A DNA stretch of 64,000 nucleotides. Origin: Curtobacterium pusillum. GTDB lineage: Bacteria > Actinomycetota > Actinomycetes > Actinomycetales > Microbacteriaceae. Of the stretch, positions 16,932 to 25,392 are shown in pieces. The translations under genes and the position numbers were made by a program. The stretch covers positions 62,001-126,000 of the forward strand of contig NZ_VDZH01000004.1 in NCBI RefSeq assembly GCF_007673235.1, given 5' to 3'. The notes under the pieces were generated by a model. The model did not search any database. It saw nothing but the letters and a program-made list of their open reading frames with translations, and was not told the DNA's origin. Numbering within the stretch: position 1 is the first letter of the stretch; each line of letters starts with the position of its first letter.

Positions 16932-17375
16932 TCAGGACAGGATCGTGAGGAGCCGGTTCCCGAAGAGTGATGCGTAGCGTCCCTGCCTCTCCAGAATGTG
17001 CTGCACGTCGTCGGCTAACCGTGGGAGTCGTTGAGTGAAACGCTCGAAGCCGGAGAGGATCAGGACGAGACCAGTCTCGGTCGCATCCCACCCGTAGTCC
17101 GCCTCGGCTACGTCTGACATGCAGTCGTTGAGCGCGTCCAGGTTCTTCCCGAAGTTGCTGGGGAACTGGAGGGCTGTCGCGAAGGCGATGTGCATCTGCT
17201 TGTCTTCTTGCCAAACCCCGGCGTCCAGCCCGATGACCCGATAGCCCTCGCGCCGAAGCCACGTCTCGGCGTTGCGCAACGCAGCATCGTCTCGCAGACT
17301 GCGGACGAATCCGTCGCGGGCAATCTCGAAGTCCAGCCTGTTGCCGAGGATGTCGTCGGTGGAGAACGCGGGCAC
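16932..17375 (-). CDS. Barstar family protein, orphan
   Basis: A 147-residue protein containing the barstar fold, which inhibits a ribonuclease: the marker FPSNFGKNLDALNDCM lies near residues 72-87, followed by a typical helix. It has about 60 residues at the N-terminus beyond the minimal barstar (about 90), with a GYRVIGLDAGVWQEDKQMHI strand. No barnase-like toxin gene is next to it, so it may be a lone immunity protein. The GTG start has TACGGT (complement of 17382-17387) ending 6 bases upstream, so it is likely leaderless. Base composition is lower in GC than the core genes. Confidence 0.72.
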   Translation of the reverse strand: MPAFSTDDILGNRLDFEIARDGFVRSLRDDAALRNAETWLRREGYRVIGLDAGVWQEDKQMHIAFATALQFPSNFGKNLDALNDCMSDVAEADYGWDATETGLVLILSGFERFTQRLPRLADDVQHILERQGRYASLFGNRLLTILS

Positions 17376-17627
17376 GCTCGAACCGTAGTACGTGAGGAGG
17401 TCAGAGTGCGGCCGCGACCATCTCGCAAGAGCCGTCGCTGCCCATCAGCGTCTCCGATGGGGGTCCTGATGGTCGTCCGACAGCCGGTCCTCCCCAGCCA
17501 GAGCGCTCAGAGCCCGCGTCGCACGCAACCACAGGAGCCGCGATGTCTCAGATGGATGGTCCGCTGATGATCGCAGAGCGGGAACCTCATGCGGACACCG
17601 CTGGAGCGTCCGCACGGAACGAAGAAA

Positions 17628-17655
17628 CCCCGGCGGAACCGTGGTTCCGCCGGGG
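17628..17655 (-). terminator. Intrinsic terminator of tRNA-Pro
   Basis: A perfect 13-base stem with a two-base loop (17628-17640 and 17643-17655). On the minus strand it is followed by TTTCTTC (complement of 17621-17627), so it is a good rho-independent terminator just past the tRNA 3' end. Confidence 0.85.
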
Positions 17656-17663
17656 CGATCCGG

Positions 17664-17737
<74 letters not shown>

Positions 17738-17860
17738 CGAGCCCCGAGGAGCTCACGTCGCCCGCGTCCGACCGGAGCGCGGAGCAACCCGACAAGCATA
17801 GCGGACGCCGGACCCCCTCCGCGCCACGGCGCGTCGCGGCCGGACCCGCCCGCCGCACCG

Positions 17861-18445
17861 TCAAGCGCCCGGCCGCACCACCGACCGCCGCGCCGCCAAC
17901 CACGGCAACCCGAACCCGGCGAGCACTCCCCCGAGCCCGTCCGCAGCCAGGTCCCCGATCGTGTCGACGTACCCGACGAAGATCGCCGAGTCGACGTACG
18001 TGTGCCCGGCCCACTCCCCGATCTCCCACACGGCACCGATGCCGAACGCCGCCACGGCCGTCACGATGACGACGACCCCGAGCGGCGAGTCCGTCGCAGG
18101 CCGCACGACCCGCAGGTCGGCGGCGATCACGTACGCCACCGCCGCGAGCAGCCCGGTCAGCAGCACGTGCACCACCTTGTCCCAGAGGAACACCGAGGTG
18201 TACCACTCGAGCACGCTGGACCACCCGGCGACGAGCACGAGCACGCACACGAGCACGTCGAACGCCGGCCGCAGCCCGAGCATCCGCGGCACGACCACCC
18301 CGAGCAGGCACAGCGCCATCACCGGGAACGCGGTCCCGCCCCATCCGATCGTCGCGACGACGAGACTCACGAGCGTCAGCGCACGCACCACGTCGGCGAC
18401 GAGGAACCGCGGCCGCAGGAACGTCGGCCCGAGCGTGCGGATCAC
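17861..18445 (-). CDS. Membrane protein, DUF2238/YjdF-like
   Basis: A 194-residue membrane protein with at least five transmembrane segments. Conserved polar patches match DUF2238/YjdF-type proteins as I recall them: WDKVVHVLLTG, GIGAVWEIGEWAGHTY and GYVDTIGDLAADGLGG, with charged residues within membrane helices. Function of the family is unclear. The GTG start overlaps the stop of the upstream endonuclease gene as GTGA, so they are translationally coupled. A much longer ORF in this frame is only a shadow of other genes. Confidence 0.75.
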   Translation of the reverse strand: MIRTLGPTFLRPRFLVADVVRALTLVSLVVATIGWGGTAFPVMALCLLGVVVPRMLGLRPAFDVLVCVLVLVAGWSSVLEWYTSVFLWDKVVHVLLTGLLAAVAYVIAADLRVVRPATDSPLGVVVIVTAVAAFGIGAVWEIGEWAGHTYVDSAIFVGYVDTIGDLAADGLGGVLAGFGLPWLAARRSVVRPGA

Positions 18446-19266
18446 GATGCCCACCGCACGACCGCGTGCACGGCCGCGTGGTCGGACGGCCACACTCCGC
18501 CCGGCTTCCGGTCCGACACGGCGACGCGCTCGACGGTCGCCTCCGCCGTCACCAGGACACCGTCGATGCGCCGGCCCCCGACACGCGGCGTCGCGTAGTG
18601 CGGGTACGTCCCGTACGGCTCGGTCACCGGCCTGGAGGCGCGACCCCAGCTGTCGACGACACCCGCCTCCGCCAGTTCTCGCCAGGGGGCGGAGCCCACC
18701 CCGCAGTTCCAGTCCGCCATCACGACGGCGGGCAGGCCGCGTTCCCGGACGAGCCGCCCGAGCAGTTCGCCGGACCGCAGTCTGGCCCAGGGCGAGGCGA
18801 CGTCGAGGTGCGTGGCGATGGCGGTGAAGGTCACCCCCGTGGCCCGGTCGCGGACGACGGTGCCGACGACGTGCCGCGGGAAGGCGGTCGCCCAGCTCCG
18901 GGAGCCCGGCCGGTGCGGCGTGCGGGACAGCGCCCACGATCGTCGCTCGACGACCTCGAGGCGCGACCGGTCCAGGAACAGTCCCACCTGCTCCCCGCCC
19001 CCGCGCGGCCCGCGCCCGACCAGGACGGGTTCCCAACGCGACCCGAGGGCGGCCGTGAGGTCCGCCGACTGCGCGGGCAGTGCCTCCTGGACGGCGAGGA
19101 CGGTGGGCGCTTCGGAGGTGACGAGCGCAACCACCGCGTCCCGCCGCCGTTCCCACGCGTCGGGGTGTCCGGCCGGGCGCGGCACGCGACGGCGGACGTT
19201 GAGCGTCATGCAGTGCACGTCGGGCGGCTGCACCGCGCCGATGAGCGGGCGGTCGTCGTCGGGCAT
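18442..19266 (-). CDS. Endonuclease/exonuclease/phosphatase family protein
   Basis: A 274-residue cytoplasmic protein with the metal-dependent EEP fold. Recognisable points are MTLNVRRR near 20-27, VLAVQEALPAQ (the Glu of the metal site), GTVVRD...IATHLDVAS, VVMADWNCG (Asp and Asn) and WPSDHAAVHAV near the end (Asp-His). The family covers DNA repair nucleases, sphingomyelinases and phosphatases, and the substrate is not predictable. The gene is translationally coupled to the membrane protein downstream and divergent from a lipoprotein. Confidence 0.8.
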   Translation of the reverse strand: MPDDDRPLIGAVQPPDVHCMTLNVRRRVPRPAGHPDAWERRRDAVVALVTSEAPTVLAVQEALPAQSADLTAALGSRWEPVLVGRGPRGGGEQVGLFLDRSRLEVVERRSWALSRTPHRPGSRSWATAFPRHVVGTVVRDRATGVTFTAIATHLDVASPWARLRSGELLGRLVRERGLPAVVMADWNCGVGSAPWRELAEAGVVDSWGRASRPVTEPYGTYPHYATPRVGGRRIDGVLVTAEATVERVAVSDRKPGGVWPSDHAAVHAVVRWAS

Positions 19267-19336
19267 GCCTCCCTTCTACGAGACGACACCCGTCGGATTC
19301 CCAGGGACCTCCCCGGACGGCTCGTAGGGTGGCCCG

Positions 19337-20809
19337 ATGCGTTCCGGTCCCACCTCCCGTCTCCTCCTCCCACTCGCCGCCACCGGACTGCTGCTCGGGG
19401 CTGCCGGCTGCACGGCGGACCAGCACGCGCCGGCGCGACCGACCCTGGCGAAGGCGACCGCCTCCTCCGTGACGGTGGCCGCGCAGTCCGACGCCGCGGA
19501 ACGCTCCGTCCGGGTCAGCCGGGCCTTGTTCGCGACCGCACCCGGCGCCGTCGTCGCGCCGGTCGACGACGCGTCGGCGGTCCGCGCCGCGGCGAGCGCC
19601 GCCGAGGCCGCGCACGTCCCGGTCCTGCTCGCCGGGAAGGACGACGCTCCCGTCGGCCGTGAGTTGCAGCGCCTCGGCGCCGACTGGTACCAGGCCGAGG
19701 GCGACGTGTCGGTCGACACCGACGTCCCGGAGCAGGATGCACCGGACCGGGGCGACGCGCCGGAGTCGAGCCGCGCCTCCAGGCAGGCCACCGTCGTCGT
19801 GGCGGACGCGAGTGCCGACGCCGCGGTCGTGGCGACCGCGAAGGCCGCCGGTGCGCACGTCGTGACGATGCCGAGCGGGGTGACCGACCCGGCGGCCGCA
19901 CCCGGCGTGGTGACGGCGCTGCACGACCGGGCGGACCACCCGACGGTCCTCGTCGGCGCGGCGTTCGACGATCTCGGCGACCCCGAGTGGGCGGTCCGTG
20001 CCGCGGAGAACGGCTGGCAGCTGCCGAACGGCGGGCAGCGGCCGTTCGACGGGCACCGGTACGTGGCGCTGTACGGCGCGCCGGGAGCACCGGCCCTCGG
20101 CGTGCTCGGCGAGCAGGACCCCGCGGCGACCGTGCAGCGTGCGCGGTCGGTCGCGGCGTCGTACAAGGGCCTCGGGGACGTGCCGATCACGCCCGCGATG
20201 GAGGTCATCGCGACCGTCGCGGCAGGGGACGCCGGCGCAGACGGGGACTACTCCACCGAGCTCCCCGTGGAGACCCTCGAGCCGTACGTCGATGCCGCGC
20301 ACGACGCCGGGATGCCGGTGATCCTCGACCTGCAGCCGGGGCGCTCGGACTTCCTGTCGCAGGCGAAGCGGTACGAGTCGCTGCTCGCGAAGCCGGGCGT
20401 GTGGTTGGCGCTCGACCCGGAGTGGCGGCTGACGAAGGACCAGGTCCCGCTCGCCCAGATCGGGAGCGTGCAGGCGTCCGAGGTGAACGCGGTGTCCTCG
20501 TGGCTGGCGTCGCTCGTGCGGTCGAAGGGGCTGCCGCCGAAGGCCTTCGTCCTGCACCAGTTCCGGCTGTCGATGATCCAGGACCGCTCGGCGCTCGAGT
20601 CGCACCCCGAGCTGGACATGCTCATCCACGTCGACGGGCAGGGGTCGCAGCCCGACAAGCAGGCGACGTGGAAGGCGCTGCACGACGGTGCGCCGGAGGG
20701 CGTGCACTGGGGCTGGAAGAACTTCTACGACGAGGACCAGCCGATGCTGTCGCCACAGCAGACCATGGCGGACGTGACGCCGACGCCCTCGTTGATCACC
20801 TACCAGTAG
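19337..20809 (+). CDS. Putative lipoprotein with a cell-wall-binding-like N-terminal domain
   Basis: A 490-residue protein with a lipoprotein signal: basic start, hydrophobic stretch and lipobox LGAAGC (Cys25). Residues 40-130 look like a cell wall-binding repeat (CWB2-type): a VSRALFATAPGAVVAP strand, an Ala-rich helix, HVPVLLAGKDDAP and a RLGADWYQAEG finish. The remainder is a Tyr- and Trp-rich alpha/beta region, with VILDLQPGRSDFLSQAKRYE and LALDPEWRL, perhaps a TIM barrel. I do not recognise the whole protein. TAGGGT at 19325-19330 ends 6 bases before the ATG, so it is likely leaderless. Confidence 0.68.
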   Translation: MRSGPTSRLLLPLAATGLLLGAAGCTADQHAPARPTLAKATASSVTVAAQSDAAERSVRVSRALFATAPGAVVAPVDDASAVRAAASAAEAAHVPVLLAGKDDAPVGRELQRLGADWYQAEGDVSVDTDVPEQDAPDRGDAPESSRASRQATVVVADASADAAVVATAKAAGAHVVTMPSGVTDPAAAPGVVTALHDRADHPTVLVGAAFDDLGDPEWAVRAAENGWQLPNGGQRPFDGHRYVALYGAPGAPALGVLGEQDPAATVQRARSVAASYKGLGDVPITPAMEVIATVAAGDAGADGDYSTELPVETLEPYVDAAHDAGMPVILDLQPGRSDFLSQAKRYESLLAKPGVWLALDPEWRLTKDQVPLAQIGSVQASEVNAVSSWLASLVRSKGLPPKAFVLHQFRLSMIQDRSALESHPELDMLIHVDGQGSQPDKQATWKALHDGAPEGVHWGWKNFYDEDQPMLSPQQTMADVTPTPSLITYQ

Positions 20810-20872
20810 GGGTTTTCCACAGCCTGGAGGCGCGACCTGCGTTTCGTCGGTCGGTGCTGACAGCATGGGGGC

Positions 20873-23002
20873 ATGGACACCACCGCCCCGCCTTCTGCAG
20901 ACATCGCCGCCGAGGCACAGCAGGCGCTCGCTGCGCTCACGGGGCGCCCCGACGCGGTGTTCCACCCCGGCCAGCTCGAGGCGATCTCCGCCCTCGTCGA
21001 GCACCGGCAGCGGGCCCTCGTCGTGCAGCGCACCGGGTGGGGCAAGTCCGCCGTGTACTTCCTCGCGACGCTGCTGCTGCGCCGGCGTGGGGGCGGCCCG
21101 ACGGTGCTCGTGTCCCCGCTGCTGGCGCTCATGCGCGACCAGGTCGCTGCGGCCGCCCGTGCTGGCGTCCGCGCGGTGTCGATCAACTCCGCGAACGCGC
21201 ACGAGTGGGGCGAGACCCAGGCGGCATTGGCTCGTGACGAGGTCGACGTGCTGCTCGTCTCCCCCGAACGACTCAACAACCCGAAGTTCCGCGACGAGCA
21301 GATGCCGACGCTGATCGCCCGGATGGGGATGCTCGTCGTCGACGAGGCACACTGCATCTCCGACTGGGGCCACGACTTCCGACCGGACTACCGCCGGCTC
21401 GCCGAACTCATCCGGTCCCTCCCCCACGGCGTGCCCGTGCTGGCGACCACCGCGACGGCGAACGAACGCGTGGTCGAGGACGTCGCGGAGCAGCTCACCG
21501 CCGGCCCCGCCGACCCGGTCTTCACGATCCGCGGCTCGCTCGCCCGGGCATCGCTCCGGCTCGGCGTGCTCACGCTCCCGGATGCCCGGCAACGCCTCGG
21601 GTGGCTCCTCGCGCACCTCGGTGACCTGCCCGGCAGCGGCATCATCTACACGCTCACCGTCTCGGCGGCCGAGGACATCGCCCGGCTCCTGCGCGAGAAC
21701 GGGTACGCCGTCCGTGCGTACACCGGGCGCACCGACACCGAGGAACGCGAACAACTCGAACAGCAGCTCAAGGGCAACGAGCTGAAGGCCCTCGTCGCGA
21801 CGAGTGCGCTCGGGATGGGGTTCGACAAGCCCGACCTCGGGTTCGTCGTCCACGTCGGCGCGCCGTCCTCCCCCGTCGCGTACTACCAGCAGATCGGCCG
21901 TGCCGGGCGTGCCACCGACAACGCCGACGTGCTCCTGCTGCCCGGCCGTGAGGACCGCGAGATCTGGCAGTACTTCGCCAGCGCCTCGATGCCGACCGAG
22001 GCCCGGGCCTCCGCCGTGCTCAACGCCCTGTCCACCGACACCGCCATGTCGACCGTCGCACTCGAGGGCCTCGTCGACATCAAGCGGTCCACCCTCGAGC
22101 TCCTGCTCAAGGTGCTCGACGTCGACGGTGCCGTGCGCCGCGTCACCGGGGGCTGGGTGTCGACCGGGCAACCGTGGGAGTACGACGCGCCACGCTACGA
22201 GCGCGTCGCCGCCGCCCGTGCCGCCGAGGCCGCGTCGATGCTCGACTACGAGACGACCTCGCAGTGCCGCATGCAGCTCCTGCAGCAGGACCTCGACGAC
22301 CCGTCCGCCGAACCCTGTGGTCGGTGCGACAACTGCGCCGGTGCGTGGTTCCCGACGGCCGTCTCCGACTCGGACTCGTCCGGGGCGGCCGCAGCCCTCG
22401 ACAAGGTCGGCGTCGAGATCGCTCCGCGTGCGCAGTGGCCCTCGGGCATGTCGTCGCTCGGCGTCCCCGTCCGCGGGAAGATCGGCCCCGACGAACTGGT
22501 CCAGCCCGGCCGGGCCGTCGCCCGTCTGACCGACCTCGGGTGGGGTGGCCCCTTGCGAGCACTCTTCGCCTCGACCACCGCTGACGCACCGATCTCCCGC
22601 GAGCTCGTCGACGGCTGCGTCCGAGCGCTCAAGGACTGGCCGTGGGAGACCCGGCCGACCGGGGTCGTGGCGATGTCGTCGCTGTCACGGCCCGAGCTCG
22701 TCGGGTCGTTGGCGCAGGCGCTGTCCTCGATCGGGCGGCTGCAGTTCCTCGGGACGCTCGGCCGGAGTGGCGGAACACCCCGAGGCGACGGCGCAACGAA
22801 CAGCGCCTACCGGTTGTCGGGGGTGTGGGACACGTTCGTGGTCGATCCCGCGCTCGCTGCGGCGCTGCAGTCGCACGCGGGGCCGGTGCTGCTCGTCGAC
22901 GACCTGGTGGACAGCCGGTGGACGATGACCGTGGCAGGACGGGAGCTCCGGCGTGCGGGGGCGTCGGCCGTGTTGCCGTTCGCGCTGGCCACGGTCGCCT
23001 GA
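20873..23002 (+). CDS. RecQ-family ATP-dependent DNA helicase with a phosphoribosyltransferase-like tail
   Basis: A 709-residue protein. Residues 30-360 form a superfamily 2 RecQ helicase: Walker A TGWGKS (54-59), VVDEAHCISDWGHDFRPDYR (155-174), and motif VI QQIGRAGRA (339-347). A RecQ-type zinc-binding set follows at Cys465, Cys482, Cys485 and Cys488. The last 40 residues carry VLLVDDLVDSRWTMT (near 672-686), which resembles the PRPP-binding loop of type I phosphoribosyltransferases. HRDC and a normal RecQ C-terminus are not evident. It is convergent with the aldo/keto reductase, 7 bases apart. Likely a DNA repair helicase; the tail's role is unknown. Confidence 0.82.
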   Translation: MDTTAPPSADIAAEAQQALAALTGRPDAVFHPGQLEAISALVEHRQRALVVQRTGWGKSAVYFLATLLLRRRGGGPTVLVSPLLALMRDQVAAAARAGVRAVSINSANAHEWGETQAALARDEVDVLLVSPERLNNPKFRDEQMPTLIARMGMLVVDEAHCISDWGHDFRPDYRRLAELIRSLPHGVPVLATTATANERVVEDVAEQLTAGPADPVFTIRGSLARASLRLGVLTLPDARQRLGWLLAHLGDLPGSGIIYTLTVSAAEDIARLLRENGYAVRAYTGRTDTEEREQLEQQLKGNELKALVATSALGMGFDKPDLGFVVHVGAPSSPVAYYQQIGRAGRATDNADVLLLPGREDREIWQYFASASMPTEARASAVLNALSTDTAMSTVALEGLVDIKRSTLELLLKVLDVDGAVRRVTGGWVSTGQPWEYDAPRYERVAAARAAEAASMLDYETTSQCRMQLLQQDLDDPSAEPCGRCDNCAGAWFPTAVSDSDSSGAAAALDKVGVEIAPRAQWPSGMSSLGVPVRGKIGPDELVQPGRAVARLTDLGWGGPLRALFASTTADAPISRELVDGCVRALKDWPWETRPTGVVAMSSLSRPELVGSLAQALSSIGRLQFLGTLGRSGGTPRGDGATNSAYRLSGVWDTFVVDPALAAALQSHAGPVLLVDDLVDSRWTMTVAGRELRRAGASAVLPFALATVA

Positions 23003-23009
23003 CCCGGGG

Positions 23010-23888
23010 TCACTCGGTCGCTGCGCTGATCGCGTCGAGTTCCGCGAGCGCGTCGGCCGGAAGGGCGAAGCCTGCCGACTCGACGTTGTCACGGAGGTGC
23101 GCGACCGACGAGGTCCCGGGGATGAGCAGCATGTTCGGCGATCGCTGCAGGAGCCACGACAGCGCCACCGTGAGCCGGGAGACCCCGAGGCGCTCGGCGA
23201 CGGCGTCGAGTGCACCGGACTGCAGCGGTGAGAAGCCACCGAGCGGGAAGTACGGCACGTAGGCGATGCCCTGGGCTGCCGTGAGGTCGACGAGCGCGTC
23301 GTCCTCGCGCCGGGCGACGTTGTACAGGTTCTGCACGCAGACGACCGGGGCGATCGACCGGGCCTCGGCGAGCTGCTCGGCGTTCACGGTCGACACGCCC
23401 AGGTGCTTGATGAGTCCCTGCTGCTGCAGTTCGGCGAGCGCCTCGAACTGCGGCGCGAGGCTGCCCGGCTCGGGTGCGTCGAAGCCGCCCACGCGGAGGT
23501 TCACGACGTCGAGCTGCTCGAGCCCGAGGTTCCGGAGGTTGTCGTGCACCTGGGCGACGAGCTCGTGCGGCTCGCGGGCGTGCGGCCACCCGCCCTCGGC
23601 ATCGCGGCGGGCGCCGACCTTCGTGACGATGTGGAGTCCGTCGGCGTAGGGGTGCAGCGCCTCGCGGATGACCTCGTTCGTGACGTGCGGGCCGTAGAAG
23701 TCCGCCGTGTCGATGTGCAGGATGCCGAGTTCGACCACGGTGCGGAGGACGCGGATCGCCTCGGCCCGGTCGGTGGGCGGTCCGAAGACGCCGGGGCCGG
23801 CGAGCTGCATCGCGCCGTACCCGACGCGGGTGAGCTCGAGGTCGTCGGCGAGGCTGTAGGTGCCGCCGGGGAGTGTCGTGTCGGTCAT
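23010..23888 (-). CDS. Aldo/keto reductase
   Basis: A 292-residue NADPH-dependent oxidoreductase of the aldo/keto reductase barrel family. The catalytic Asp and Tyr are in LHIDTADFYGPH and the Lys in IVTKVGAR. The usual catalytic His on the next strand is replaced: the LDVVNLRVGG segment has no His, as in one actinobacterial subgroup. The C-terminal SWLLQRSPNMLLIPGTSSVAHL matches the cofactor-binding end. ATG at 23888 is preferred; upstream in-frame codons fall in the inverted repeat at 23962. Confidence 0.84.
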   Translation of the reverse strand: MTDTTLPGGTYSLADDLELTRVGYGAMQLAGPGVFGPPTDRAEAIRVLRTVVELGILHIDTADFYGPHVTNEVIREALHPYADGLHIVTKVGARRDAEGGWPHAREPHELVAQVHDNLRNLGLEQLDVVNLRVGGFDAPEPGSLAPQFEALAELQQQGLIKHLGVSTVNAEQLAEARSIAPVVCVQNLYNVARREDDALVDLTAAQGIAYVPYFPLGGFSPLQSGALDAVAERLGVSRLTVALSWLLQRSPNMLLIPGTSSVAHLRDNVESAGFALPADALAELDAISAATE

Positions 23889-23961
23889 GTCCACCACGAT
23901 GCTCTCGTCGTCGATCCTGAGGCAGGCCCCGTCCGACCCTGGGACCACCAGGGCCAGGCTG

Positions 23962-24127
23962 CGGTCGGGGGCGGGGGTAGTGCCGACCGACTCGGAACGA
24001 CGATGTCGACGTCGTACGACATCGACGAAGTCGCTTCCGCGCGCATGCAACTCCCCGCGCGTGCACGGTGCGACAAGACCGACGTCGTACGACATCGACG
24101 AAGTCGTTCCGAGTCCGCCCCCGACCG
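23962..24127. repeat. Composite inverted repeat with two identical 27-base copies
   Basis: Nested arms pair at 23962-23974 with 24115-24127 and at 23989-24001 with 24103-24115. Inside, a 27-base sequence beginning CGACGTCGTACGACATCGAC occurs identically at 24007-24033 and 24080-24106, and each holds the palindrome GTCGTACGAC. It lies between a membrane-protein gene and the aldo/keto reductase. No ORF is convincing within it. Confidence 0.68.
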
Positions 24128-24667
24128 TCACCGCCGCGCGGGCTTCGGGAACGTCGCCCGCATGTGGTCGGTCGTCAGCACGTCACCGATGCCGATCATC
24201 AGCAACGAGAACACGATCTGCTCGATGACCATCCAGAACGGGTAGAGCCCCGGGATCGCCGCGATCACGAGCGTGACGACCGGGAAGATCCGGCTGAACA
24301 ACCGCAGCCGCTGGTACGCCCAGTAGTAGCCGAGCTGCGCCCGCCACGCGAACACGTAGAGCGTCAGGGTGATCAGCAGCACGACCGTCGCCCGGAACCA
24401 CACCGCCCACGGGATGGTCTGCCCGGCGTTCGTCAGGAGCACGGCGACCACGATCGCTGCGAGCCCCACGACCGTCTCGGCGACGAGCAGCCACCGGATC
24501 CACCGGAACGAGCGGACCGTCTCGGGGTGTTCGAGCATGTCCTCGCGGATGACGTAGCCCGCCTGGCGTCCACCGGCCAACCGGTCGAGGTGCAGACGGC
24601 ACCACAGTCGGTCGGCGAGGGCACCGAGCCCGGCGTTCTGCTGCGTCACCCTCCCATGGTGCCGCAT
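24128..24667 (-). CDS. Hypothetical membrane protein
   Basis: I do not recognise this 179-residue protein. It has an N-terminal soluble stretch of about 55 residues, then four hydrophobic segments (about 58-78, 88-105, 122-140 and 145-163), and a basic tail. The start at 24667 is tentative because no clear ribosome binding site is visible. The composite inverted repeat lies just beyond its stop and may end its transcript. Confidence 0.68.
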   Translation of the reverse strand: MRHHGRVTQQNAGLGALADRLWCRLHLDRLAGGRQAGYVIREDMLEHPETVRSFRWIRWLLVAETVVGLAAIVVAVLLTNAGQTIPWAVWFRATVVLLITLTLYVFAWRAQLGYYWAYQRLRLFSRIFPVVTLVIAAIPGLYPFWMVIEQIVFSLLMIGIGDVLTTDHMRATFPKPARR

Positions 24668-24714
24668 CCCGCGTCGGGAACACGCACCGAGCCCCCGGCG
24701 GGCGACGGTCAGCT

Positions 24715-24750
24715 GGTCGGTCGGTCAGCCGGTCGGTCGGTCGGTCGGTC
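24715..24750. repeat. GGTC tetranucleotide tract
   Basis: Three copies of GGTC at 24715-24726 and five at 24731-24750, separated by AGCC. The last two bases form part of the stop codon of the DM13-like gene. Length changes here could alter the C-terminus. Confidence 0.7.
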
Positions 24751-25372
24751 ACTCGGTCGGGATGAGGGCAGCACCACCGAGGACGTCGCCGGAGTCGGGG
24801 TCCAACACGACGAGCGAGCGGACCGGGTCCGGGACACCGCGGGGCGCCTCGAGGTCGAAGGTGATCGACCCGACGTCGGACGGGATCGTGCCGAGGTCGT
24901 CGTCCTCGCCGTGCCGCGTCCAGTACCCGCGACGCTCTCCGACCACGGTGCCCTCGGAGAGCAGCACCCGGACGTCGGGCAGCTCGGAGTCGTACGACGC
25001 CACCTTGAGGTCGGTGATCGTGACGAGCAGGTGTTCCCCGGTGCGCGCGATCCGGACGTGCCCCGAGGCGAACCGGTCGATCGGGAGGAGGTCGCCGGCG
25101 ACCGGCGGGACGCGTCGCCACCAGGGGTCGATCGGCGATCCCTGGGCATCGTCATCGGTGGCGGGCACCGGAACCGGAGCGCCGAGCGTGTTCGACGGGG
25201 ACACGCGCGTGCCGCCCTGCACCCCCTGCTCGGCGAGCGGGGTCGACGTCGCCACCGGCGTCGCGGCATCGATCCCACGCTCGGCCCGGATGGTGCGCCA
25301 GGCGAACAGGACCACGACGAGGGCGAGCACGGCGGCGGCTGCGAACAGCCATCGTCGTCTCGCCCCCGTCAT
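24749..25372 (-). CDS. Membrane-anchored protein with a DM13-like domain
   Basis: A 207-residue protein with a single N-terminal transmembrane segment (residues 8-25), a Thr/Pro/Ser-rich linker to about residue 75, and an exported domain. The domain reads FASGHVRIARTGEHLLVTI, then DLKVASYDSELPDVRVLLSEG and a final VVLDPDSGDVLGGAAL, which resembles DM13 domains proposed to act in electron transfer. ATG at 25372. It is 20 bases downstream of der. The frame continues upstream only as a shadow of der. Confidence 0.65.
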   Translation of the reverse strand: MTGARRRWLFAAAAVLALVVVLFAWRTIRAERGIDAATPVATSTPLAEQGVQGGTRVSPSNTLGAPVPVPATDDDAQGSPIDPWWRRVPPVAGDLLPIDRFASGHVRIARTGEHLLVTITDLKVASYDSELPDVRVLLSEGTVVGERRGYWTRHGEDDDLGTIPSDVGSITFDLEAPRGVPDPVRSLVVLDPDSGDVLGGAALIPTE

Positions 25373-25392
25373 GTGCGATCCCCCAGTGTCGC

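Noticed and set aside
12841..17663. Attachment-site duplication flanking a tRNA-borne element
   Set aside because: I found no second copy of the tRNA-Pro 3' end, integrase or transposase in the window.
17861..22171. Very long minus-strand ORF of 1436 residues
   Set aside because: Only the final 194 residues are a real gene; the rest is the shadow of the endonuclease, lipoprotein and RecQ genes in a GC-rich genome.
24007..24106. Repeated palindrome as a parS or origin-type site
   Set aside because: It does not match the parS consensus TGTTTCACGTGAAACA, and there are no DnaA-box clusters or parB nearby.
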